Shown: piece by piece, positions 8,892-15,680 of the stretch
Numbering within the stretch: the stretch's first letter is position 1
Layout: the number at the start of each line of letters is the position of its first letter
Assembly (NCBI GenBank): GCA_017391185.1
Contig: JAFOZN010000239.1
Span: 1-19,430, forward strand
Origin: Alistipes sp.
GTDB lineage: Bacteria > Bacteroidota > Bacteroidia > Bacteroidales > Rikenellaceae
Reading direction: 5' to 3'
Length of the DNA stretch: 19,430 nucleotides
Made by a program: the position numbers and the translations under genes
The notes under the pieces: model-generated
What the model saw: the letters and a program-made list of their open reading frames with translations, nothing else
Told to the model about the DNA's origin: nothing
Database searches by the model: none

Positions 8892-9609
8892 TATACTCTA
8901 AAATTCTGTTCAATCCGCAAACTACCAAATCATATTTTGCAAATATCGTATTTTTAATTCGTTTAACAAAGTATTTTGCGTCTCCGCCCGTAAAAATTAT
9001 CAATAAATTTACATTTATTGCATAAATTTTCGAAATATACCCCTCAATTTCATTAGTAATGCCCTGCATTACGCCTTGTTCGATGGCTTGAACGGTATTG
9101 CCACCAAAGTCTAAAACCTCTTCCGTAGCCTCACATTTGGGCAAGCGAGAAGTATAGTCTCTAAGAGCCTTAAAACGTAGCTCCACTCCTGGAGATATAT
9201 TACCACCTTTGAAGACTCCATCCTGTACCAAGTCTATGGTTATGGCAGTACCAAAATCCACAATCAAACAATCTTGACCTTGAGCAATCTCCATAGCTCC
9301 TACAGCTGCCGCCAAACGATCCACGCCCAAACTCTCTGGCGTGAGATAATCGTTACCTATCGGTACAGGAGTCAGCGAGGTCATCTCCAACACATATGGC
9401 ACCCCCTTTTGGCGAAGCATCTCGGCTATGGGTGCAGTCGGCACGCCTGTAGAGGCTACAATCGCCTTCGTCAGCTCTTGATATCGCTCAAAAAGCAGTG
9501 ACGAGTCAAGTTCTTGCGCCGAGCCATAACGCTCCACACACAGCACTTGACCATCCTGCACAAGGGCCGCCTTAATCATCGAATTGCCTATGTCTATAAT
9601 CAGATTCAT
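8875..9609 (-). CDS. coaX: Type III pantothenate kinase
   Basis: ATP-dependent phosphorylation of pantothenate, the first step of coenzyme A synthesis, in the cytoplasm. The 244-residue protein is of normal CoaX length and carries the family's ASKHA-fold motifs in order: DIGNSMIK at 6-13 (phosphate-binding loop), GVDR at 95-98 with the expected catalytic Asp97, DFGTA at 118-122, and GGNISPG at 135-141. Type III kinases are not inhibited by CoA and need a monovalent cation; that is family knowledge, not seen here. The start is 12 bases past the mfd stop, and the 3' end overlaps the next gene by 17 bases, so coaX is embedded in one transcription unit. Confidence 0.95.
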   Translation of the reverse strand: MNLIIDIGNSMIKAALVQDGQVLCVERYGSAQELDSSLLFERYQELTKAIVASTGVPTAPIAEMLRQKGVPYVLEMTSLTPVPIGNDYLTPESLGVDRLAAAVGAMEIAQGQDCLIVDFGTAITIDLVQDGVFKGGNISPGVELRFKALRDYTSRLPKCEATEEVLDFGGNTVQAIEQGVMQGITNEIEGYISKIYAINVNLLIIFTGGDAKYFVKRIKNTIFAKYDLVVCGLNRILEYNAKPE

Positions 9610-9621
9610 ACGATTATTACA

Positions 9622-12600
9622 CTACAAAGCTCTCAACACCTCTACTGCAGCCGCTACATTTCCTACTCTTCTAACGGTCATTGCAAGTCTATTATTGTGC
9701 TGTTTAAGTACAAATCTATCTGCTTGAGCCGTAATTTTTCGAAGCATGTTCATAAATGCATCACTCTTATAGTATGGCGAATTCTCCTCTCCTACAAAGT
9801 GAACAATCATCAACCCGTTCTTTACCTTTACTCGCTCCATACCCAAGCGGATAGCCTCCCATCGCAGACGCACCACATTCAAAAGTTCCACAGCAGCCTC
9901 AGGCAAAGCACCGAATCTATCGACAAGGCGGCTCTCGAAGCTGAGAATATCCTCCTCTTTATGGATAGAATCGAGTTCTCGATACAGACGCAACTTCTCT
10001 GCTGGCTGACGCACATACGAATCGGGCAACTCCGCCAGCATATCAATCTCTATGATAGCATCATCTACATATGCCTCAGTCTTCACTGCTTCAGCCTCCT
10101 TCTCGCTCAAGCCCTCCACATCGAGACCTTCGGCTCTGAGCTCGGCAATTGCCTGACGCATAATCTTTTGATATGTCTCATATCCGATATCTGCAATAAA
10201 TCCGCTCTGCTCTGCACCAAGCAAATTTCCCGCACCTCGAATGTCAAGATCCTGCATAGCGATATTGAATCCCGACCCCAAATCCGAAAACTCCTCTATG
10301 GCTCTCAGGCGGCGTCTTGCATCACTCGAAAGAAGCTCTTCGGGAGGTGTTATAAGATAACAATAGGCCTTGCGATTACTTCTACCGACACGTCCTCGGA
10401 GCTGATGGAGCTCACTCAAACCAAAATTCTGAGCATTATTGATGATGATGGTATTGGCATTAGGGATATCTATTCCGTTCTCGACAATCGTAGTCGCCAC
10501 CAACACATCAAACTCCCCATAGATAAAGTCCATGATCAGCTTCTCCAACTTCTCCGTAGGCATCTTACCATGTCCTATGGCCACCCTCGCCTTAGGACAT
10601 ATACGAGCAATCATTCCCTGCAAAGTCATCAGATCCTCTACCCTATTGTTGACAAAATAGACCTGACCGCCACGTGAAAGCTCCTCTTCGATAGCATCTC
10701 GTATAATCTCTTCAGAGAAGATGTGTGACTCAGTGAGAATAGGCTGACGATTGGCTGGAGCTGTAGAGATCACAGAAAGGTCACGCGAACCCATCAACGA
10801 GAATTGCAGTGTACGAGGTATCGGCGTAGCTGTCAAGGTCAATGTATCTACATTGACACTGAGCTGAGTCAACTTCTCCTTAGCCGCAACACCAAACTTC
10901 TGCTCCTCATCTATAATCAGCAAGCCCAAATCCCTAAATCGAATCTGCTTACCCAACATCTTATGCGTACCGATCAAGATATCAATTTTGCCTGAGGCCA
11001 GATCCTCGGCAATTTCGCGAGTCTGCTTGGCACTCTTCGAACGGTTGATGTACTCCACTCTGACAGGGAAATCCCTCAGACGTTCCATAAACGAGCGATA
11101 GTGCTGCAATGCCAAAATCGTTGTCGGCACCAACACCGCCACCTGCTTACCATCCACCGCAGCCTTAAACGCAGCACGTATGGCAACCTCCGTCTTACCA
11201 AAGCCCACATCACCACAGACCAGACGATCCATCGGCTGATCCGACTCCATATCTCGCTTAACAGCTTCGATAGCCCCCATCTGATCGGCAGTCTCCTCCC
11301 ATCTAAACGAAGCCTCCATCTCATGCTGCAGATAACTATCCTTAGAAAAAGCATATCCCTGACTCGCCTTACGCTTGGCATATAGAGCAATAAGTTCTCT
11401 GGAGATATCCTTAACGGCACGCTTGGTCGCATTTTTGAGCTTCTGCCATGCGCCATTACCCAATTTATATATCTTCGGTGGCTCAGCATCACCACTCTTA
11501 TACTTCGAAATTCTGTGCAATGAGTGGACATTGACAAAGAGCACATCATTGTCCTTATAGACCAACTTGATGGCCTCATGCATCTTTCCACCCTTGTTAA
11601 CTTTGACCAATCCGCCAAAACGTCCTACGCCGTGATCAATATGCACCACATAGTCGCCCATCTTCAGCGAATTGAGCTCCGCAACGGTCATCTGCTCATC
11701 TCGCTTAATCTCTCCGTTGATTCTATAACGGCGATAGCGATCAAAAATCTGATGATCTGTATATAGGCACAAACGTAATTGGTGATCCACAAAGCCCTCA
11801 TGCAACGAGAGATTTATCGAATCAATCTTCACTCTCGACTTGCCAATCTGATGGAAGATATTATCCAAACGCTCGATCTGAGCCTTATTCTCTGAGAGGA
11901 TATAGCTCTTATAACCCTTCTGAGAAGAGTCCGCAATATCGTCTGCCAAAAGCTCAAAATTCTTGTTGAATTTCGGTTGGGGTGCCGTCTTGAACTCTAT
12001 CTTCACATCTGCCACTCGCTCTTTGAGATTGTCTCTTAAAAGCAACATTCTCCGCTGAGCAAGATCCCTAAGCAGGCCATTTCTACTCGTCAAAAGTTCA
12101 TCTATCTTCGAGGGCTCCTCCATATCGGCCAACACCTTATGTCTTAGATCATTAACCCTCTTAAAGACAAACTCCGCATCGTAACACCAATACGTTGCAT
12201 CCTCGGCATAGGCAACAAGCGAAACCTTCTCGCTCTGCATACTATTCAGATTCGGAATAATCTCGACCTCCTGAGCCTTATCATGCGAGAGCTGACTCGA
12301 TATGTTGAATCGGCGGATGGAATCAATCTCATCACCAAAAAAGTCAAAACGGAATGGGCGGCTCTCCGAGTATGAAAAGACATCCACGATACCACCTCTT
12401 AGAGAGAATTGCCCTGGTTCATAGACAAAATCCACCTGCGTAAAGCCCTCTGAAAGGAGTCTATTTTCCAACTCACTGATAGCAATCGTATCACCCACAC
12501 ATAACTTTATACTTCGAGATTTAATAAATCCCTGATCTGCAACCCTTTCGGCCAATGCTTCGGGGTAGGTACATATCACGATATAACCCTTCTTTAGCTG

Positions 12601-12942
12601 ACGTATAGCATTCAGAGCATTGGTACGTTGTACCACGCCCTGCGGGTCCTCCTTACCATAGAGTATTGACTTTTTATACGAGGTCGGGAAAAAATAGATA
12701 TTCTCCTCACCCAACAGAGCATAAAAATCGTTGAGCATATATGCCGCCGCATCGCGATCCTCGGCAACGAATATATGCACTCCTCCCACATTACGGATCA
12801 AAGTGGCCGAATAGAGCGAAAGAGCACCACCGACCATATTTTCAAGATGGACGGTAGCACTCTTATGCTTATACTCCTTGAGCAACTTACCATACGAAGA
12901 CGAAGCCTCGACAAGCTGCATTATATTACTGATACTCTCCAC
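9622..12942 (-). CDS. mfd: Transcription-repair coupling factor
   Basis: DNA translocase that removes RNA polymerase stalled at lesions and recruits UvrA. The 1106 residues are close to the usual length. In order: an N-terminal UvrB-homology module (about 1-330, with EPGQFSLRGGIVDVFS at ~175-190); the RNA-polymerase-interaction domain at about 425-485 (GDYVVHIDHGVGRFGG); a RecG-like helicase core with Walker A GDVGFGKT at 577-584, DEEQ at 678-681 and TATPIPRTLQ at 704-713; helicase motifs V-VI (VENGIDIPNANT, QLRGRVGRSNRKAYCY); and a C-terminal TRCF domain from about 960. All core motifs look intact. It follows rng by 50 bases and precedes coaX by 12. No good promoter lies in the 50-base gap, so it probably shares the rng transcript. 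Confidence 0.97.
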   Translation of the reverse strand: MESISNIMQLVEASSSYGKLLKEYKHKSATVHLENMVGGALSLYSATLIRNVGGVHIFVAEDRDAAAYMLNDFYALLGEENIYFFPTSYKKSILYGKEDPQGVVQRTNALNAIRQLKKGYIVICTYPEALAERVADQGFIKSRSIKLCVGDTIAISELENRLLSEGFTQVDFVYEPGQFSLRGGIVDVFSYSESRPFRFDFFGDEIDSIRRFNISSQLSHDKAQEVEIIPNLNSMQSEKVSLVAYAEDATYWCYDAEFVFKRVNDLRHKVLADMEEPSKIDELLTSRNGLLRDLAQRRMLLLRDNLKERVADVKIEFKTAPQPKFNKNFELLADDIADSSQKGYKSYILSENKAQIERLDNIFHQIGKSRVKIDSINLSLHEGFVDHQLRLCLYTDHQIFDRYRRYRINGEIKRDEQMTVAELNSLKMGDYVVHIDHGVGRFGGLVKVNKGGKMHEAIKLVYKDNDVLFVNVHSLHRISKYKSGDAEPPKIYKLGNGAWQKLKNATKRAVKDISRELIALYAKRKASQGYAFSKDSYLQHEMEASFRWEETADQMGAIEAVKRDMESDQPMDRLVCGDVGFGKTEVAIRAAFKAAVDGKQVAVLVPTTILALQHYRSFMERLRDFPVRVEYINRSKSAKQTREIAEDLASGKIDILIGTHKMLGKQIRFRDLGLLIIDEEQKFGVAAKEKLTQLSVNVDTLTLTATPIPRTLQFSLMGSRDLSVISTAPANRQPILTESHIFSEEIIRDAIEEELSRGGQVYFVNNRVEDLMTLQGMIARICPKARVAIGHGKMPTEKLEKLIMDFIYGEFDVLVATTIVENGIDIPNANTIIINNAQNFGLSELHQLRGRVGRSNRKAYCYLITPPEELLSSDARRRLRAIEEFSDLGSGFNIAMQDLDIRGAGNLLGAEQSGFIADIGYETYQKIMRQAIAELRAEGLDVEGLSEKEAEAVKTEAYVDDAIIEIDMLAELPDSYVRQPAEKLRLYRELDSIHKEEDILSFESRLVDRFGALPEAAVELLNVVRLRWEAIRLGMERVKVKNGLMIVHFVGEENSPYYKSDAFMNMLRKITAQADRFVLKQHNNRLAMTVRRVGNVAAAVEVLRAL

Positions 12943-12992
12943 TTTGTGACAACTCTACAACCGAATGATCAACCAAAGACAACCTTCAGTCC

Positions 12993-14546
12993 CTACTTGC
13001 TGAGGATTAAGGCTGCCCCATTACGATCCATATATCTCACATCTACCATACCCAGACTCTGGTCAGCAACAATCTTGATCCAAACCTTATATCTGAGCAT
13101 CCATCTCAATCTTAGAGAGAATACTCCTTTATTGAGATAGGCTGCAACATACGGACTAACGCTCAATGTGATATACTTTACGCCCCTATCCTCGGCCAAA
13201 AATTGCACTTGATTCTCAATCTTTCGATCCAACAAAATTGTTGGTTCGATACGTCCCGTACCATTACATGTAGGACACACATCAGTCACGTCATCCACCG
13301 CGATAGGTCTGACTCTCTGGCGAGTAATCTGCATCAAACCAAACTTGGTGAGGGGCAAAATGGTATGTTTAGCCTTATCTGTTGCCATCAACTTGTTCAT
13401 CTCATCGAACAGAAGCTGACGGTTCTGAGCTTTATGCAGGTCGATAAAGTCGATAATGACAATACCGCCCAAATCCCTGAGACGCAACTGACGAGCAATC
13501 TCCTTGGCTGCCGCCAGATTGACCTCCATTGCGGTCTCCTCTTGATTTACCTCTGCCTTGGTACGATTACCAGAGTTTACATCTATCACATTCATCGCCT
13601 CGGTATGCTCGATGATGAGATATGCTCCTCGCTTGAGTGAAACGTACTTGGCAAAGAGAGACTTAATCTGTTTTGATATATCGAAGTTGTCAAAGATAGG
13701 CACTGTACCCTTATAGAGCTTAACTATCTTTTCCAACTGTGGATCTATGACCTTTATATAATTTTTAATCTCGTGATACATCGTCTCGTCATCGACAGTA
13801 ATCTGCGAAAAGGTCGAATTCAGAGAATCACGGATTATGGTATTGGCTCTATTCATCTCGCTCATCAATAGAGCGGGAGCCTGACTCTTGCGAATGTTAC
13901 CTACAGCTTTATACCAACGATCTACCAATGAAAGGATATCCTGCTCGATATCTGCATCGTGGGCCTCAGCAGCTGCGGTACGAACAATTACGCCGAAATT
14001 TTTGGGAAGCACATTGGCTGCTATGCGTCTTAGACGCTTCTTTGTCTCATTGGATCTAATCTTCTGTGAGATAGAGATCTTGGTCGAGAATGGCACCAAT
14101 ACGACATTTCGTCCTGCGAGCGAAATATCTGCCGTAAGGCGTGGGCCTTTGGTCGAGATGGCCTCTTTGGCAATCTGCACCATCACTGTTTGTCCCACTT
14201 GAAGGTAAGAGGATAGTTTGCCCGATTTTTCTATATTAGGCTCCAACTTCATCGTCTCCACCTTCACGCCACGCTTACCTGGCTGACGTGAATCTACGAC
14301 CTTCTGTAACGAGGAGAATTGACTTCCCAAATCGAGATAGTGGATAAATGCATCGCGCTCATGTCCTATATTGACAAAGGCGGCATTCAATCCCGGCATA
14401 ATTTTACGCACCTTACCCAAGTAGATGTCGCCTACAGCAAAGCCAGTCTTACACTGCTCTTTGCTCAGCTCCACCAAGACCTTATCTTCGCACAAAGCTA
14501 TGGATATTTCGCTTGAGGTAACGTTTATTACTAACTCTCGATTCAT
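12993..14546 (-). CDS. rng: Ribonuclease E/G family endoribonuclease
   Basis: Single-strand endoribonuclease for rRNA maturation and mRNA decay. At 517 residues it is RNase G-sized, without the long degradosome scaffold of RNase E. An S1 RNA-binding domain covers about 35-130 (GDIYLGKVRKIMPGLNAAFVN). The catalytic module has the two metal-binding Asp residues expected in the family, D322 in IDVNSGN and D366 in IIDFIDL. A Zn-link CPTCNGTGR follows at 424-432, as needed for dimerisation. The ATG at 14546 is the natural start: the next residues MNRELVINV fit family N-termini. It is preceded within 20 bases by a terminator-like hairpin, so transcription either reads through it or starts inside this short leader. 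mfd follows. Confidence 0.95.
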   Translation of the reverse strand: MNRELVINVTSSEISIALCEDKVLVELSKEQCKTGFAVGDIYLGKVRKIMPGLNAAFVNIGHERDAFIHYLDLGSQFSSLQKVVDSRQPGKRGVKVETMKLEPNIEKSGKLSSYLQVGQTVMVQIAKEAISTKGPRLTADISLAGRNVVLVPFSTKISISQKIRSNETKKRLRRIAANVLPKNFGVIVRTAAAEAHDADIEQDILSLVDRWYKAVGNIRKSQAPALLMSEMNRANTIIRDSLNSTFSQITVDDETMYHEIKNYIKVIDPQLEKIVKLYKGTVPIFDNFDISKQIKSLFAKYVSLKRGAYLIIEHTEAMNVIDVNSGNRTKAEVNQEETAMEVNLAAAKEIARQLRLRDLGGIVIIDFIDLHKAQNRQLLFDEMNKLMATDKAKHTILPLTKFGLMQITRQRVRPIAVDDVTDVCPTCNGTGRIEPTILLDRKIENQVQFLAEDRGVKYITLSVSPYVAAYLNKGVFSLRLRWMLRYKVWIKIVADQSLGMVDVRYMDRNGAALILSK

Positions 14547-14565
14547 TATTAAAAATTGATTTGTT

Positions 14566-14627
14566 AAAAAATAGGTAAAGCTAAAGGGCGTTAGATGAAA
14601 AAACCCTTTAGCTTCTATTCTTACCTA
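14566..14627 (-). terminator. Hairpin with U-run between the small basic gene and rng
   Basis: The core is an 11-bp perfect inverted repeat, 14578-14588 (AAGCTAAAGGG) with 14604-14614, closing a 15-base loop. Outer arms TAGGTAA (14572-14578) and TTACCTA (14621-14627) could extend it around a 6-base bulge. On the minus strand six U follow (A run at 14566-14571). It begins about 32 bases after the small basic gene and ends about 20 bases before the rng start codon. It would terminate the HU transcript, or act as a structured leader of rng. Confidence 0.8.
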
Positions 14628-14658
14628 CTTGCTAACGCAAATACTTTATCGCCAGAAA

Positions 14659-14748
14659 TTACTTCTTCTTATGACGATTCTTACGAAGACGCTTCTTGCG
14701 CTTGTGCGTAGCCATCTTATGACGCTTGTGCTTTTTTCCGTTTGGCAT
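14659..14748 (-). CDS. 29-residue highly basic protein (possible small ribosomal or nucleic-acid-binding protein)
   Basis: A short frame from ATG (14748) to TAA encodes 29 residues beginning MPNGKKHKRHK and ending RKNRHKKK. Lys, Arg and His make up most of it and there is no acidic residue, so it must bind nucleic acid or be part of an RNP if expressed. The start is 53 bases after the HU stop, with no terminator between and no promoter box in the gap, and a hairpin terminator follows ~32 bases after the stop; it therefore looks like the second gene of the HU transcript. From memory, near-identical short proteins (MP-GKKRKRHK...) occur as hypothetical proteins across Bacteroidota, which supports a real gene. 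A link to a Bacteroidota-specific large-subunit ribosomal protein is possible but not verified. It is short enough for gene callers to miss. Confidence 0.75.
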   Translation of the reverse strand: MPNGKKHKRHKMATHKRKKRLRKNRHKKK

Positions 14749-14801
14749 AGTCTTTATTATTTAAATGGTTTGTATATTTTTCTTCTTATCTTTTTATCTC
14801 A

Positions 14802-15074
14802 TTACTTCACCTTTGCTACGAAGCTCTTAGCTGGCTTGAAAGCAGGGATATTGTGCTCTGGGATAGTGATGGTAGTATTCTTAGAGATATTACGAGCTAC
14901 CTTAGTTGCACGCTTCTTGATGATGAAGCTACCAAAACCACGAAGATAAACATTATTATTCTCAACGAGTGAGTTCTTTACATTCTCCATAAAAGCCTCA
15001 ACGATTGTCTGCACCAAAACCTTCTCAGCACCGGTACTTTTAGCAATCTCGTTTACGATATCAGCCTTTGTCAT
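14802..15074 (-). CDS. HU/IHF-family DNA-binding protein
   Basis: Nucleoid protein that bends and compacts DNA. The 90-residue chain is the exact family length. The N-terminal helical body (1-40) is followed by the beta core VYLRGFGSFIIKKRA (42-56), the DNA-embracing arm, and IPAFKPAKSF (76-85). At the arm tip, where E. coli HU has Arg-Asn-Pro (P63), this protein has Arg-Asn-Ile (residues 61-63), so the usual intercalating proline is absent; as I recall this is a regular trait of one Bacteroidota HU subtype. It is transcribed from a strong promoter at 15120-15150 with a leader of about 40 A/T-rich bases and no Shine-Dalgarno, and probably shares its mRNA with the 29-codon gene. Confidence 0.95.
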   Translation of the reverse strand: MTKADIVNEIAKSTGAEKVLVQTIVEAFMENVKNSLVENNNVYLRGFGSFIIKKRATKVARNISKNTTITIPEHNIPAFKPAKSFVAKVK

Positions 15075-15119
15075 AGTAATTATTTATTAATGATTAAACA
15101 TTTTGTTTCTTTGGGTTTG

Positions 15120-15150
15120 CAAATGTACTACATTTTTGATGATTAGCAAA
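15120..15150 (-). promoter_or_regulatory. Consensus Bacteroides promoter for the HU gene
   Basis: On the minus strand the -33 element TTTG is at 15150-15147 and the -7 element TACATTTG is at 15127-15120. Between them are exactly 19 bases. This is a full match to the Bacteroidetes primary sigma consensus TTTG-N19-TAnnTTTG. The transcript would begin near 15113, giving a leader of about 38 bases. Confidence 0.9.
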
Positions 15151-15173
15151 TTAAAAAATAACTTTTTTTAATT
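15149..15173. repeat. A/T-only inverted repeat upstream of the HU promoter
   Basis: A 10-bp perfect palindrome, AATTAAAAAA (15149-15158) with its complement at 15164-15173, around a 5-base centre. It abuts the -33 element of the HU promoter. It could be an UP-like element, a weak terminator for the SRPBCC transcript, or an A/T-rich site for nucleoid-protein binding. The sequence does not decide among these. Confidence 0.45.
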
Positions 15174-15229
15174 AATTATCCATCATAAAGTCCCTCTATT
15201 CAAAAACTTCGCCCAAAAAGACTCCCTTT

Positions 15230-15649
15230 CTATGGCAACTGGTTAAAAGCCTGAGCCAAACCCTCCACTGCCTTATCCAATCCGCCCTGAATCTTCGAGC
15301 CGATCATCATCCGCATCATCATATTGAGCTCTGCGTGCAAAACCATACGGATACGAGTATCACTCTCCGAGACCTCATGGAGCTGAATCCAAAACGAGAA
15401 ATCTACAGGCACACCAGCACCCTCATCGCCCGAAATCTTGATATGCTTATTCTCCACTCGCTCCACAATACGCAACGCCACGGTAAAACCCTTGACCTTA
15501 AAAGAACAAGTATCCTCTGTAGCCGACCACTCCTCGACCTTATCCTGCAAGGCTGGAGTGAGCATATCAAAACGACTTATAAAAGGGAATATGCGGGCAG
15601 CAGGCTTAAAGATCTGCTGTTGTTTAGATTCATATTTTTCCAATCCCAT
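15230..15649 (-). CDS. Small SRPBCC-fold (START/Bet v1-like) protein
   Basis: 139-residue soluble protein without signal peptide or membrane segment. The pattern suggests the SRPBCC helix-grip fold: an early helix with FPFISRFDMLTPAL; beta-strands with CSFKVKGFTVALRIVER, HIKISG and FSFWIQLHEV; RIRMVLHAELN; and a long C-terminal helix (GGLDKAVEGLAQAFNQLP). Such proteins bind hydrophobic ligands, but no ligand or reaction can be named. A Met-rich stretch (MMMRMM) precedes the last helix. It starts 31 bases after the dsbD stop and probably shares its transcript. The ATG at 15649 was chosen because the sequence from there aligns with the fold from its first strand. Short proteins of this type are common in Bacteroidota. 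Confidence 0.75.
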   Translation of the reverse strand: MGLEKYESKQQQIFKPAARIFPFISRFDMLTPALQDKVEEWSATEDTCSFKVKGFTVALRIVERVENKHIKISGDEGAGVPVDFSFWIQLHEVSESDTRIRMVLHAELNMMMRMMIGSKIQGGLDKAVEGLAQAFNQLP

Positions 15650-15680
15650 ATCTTTAAGATTTTATCTATTTTTCGACCCA

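Noticed and set aside
9514..10677. 387-codon + strand frame opposite coaX and mfd
   Set aside because: It lies fully antisense to two motif-complete genes. Its product is a monotone mix of Ile, Leu, His, Ser and Thr without domains, as expected from the reverse complement of these biased codons.
11076..11618. 180-codon minus-strand frame inside mfd
   Set aside because: Same strand, different frame, across the Walker A region of mfd; Arg/Trp/Met-rich out-of-frame product.
15087..15101. Four-codon leader frame (MFNH, stop) in the HU 5' UTR
   Set aside because: Too short to separate from chance in an A/T-rich leader; no attenuator structure around it.
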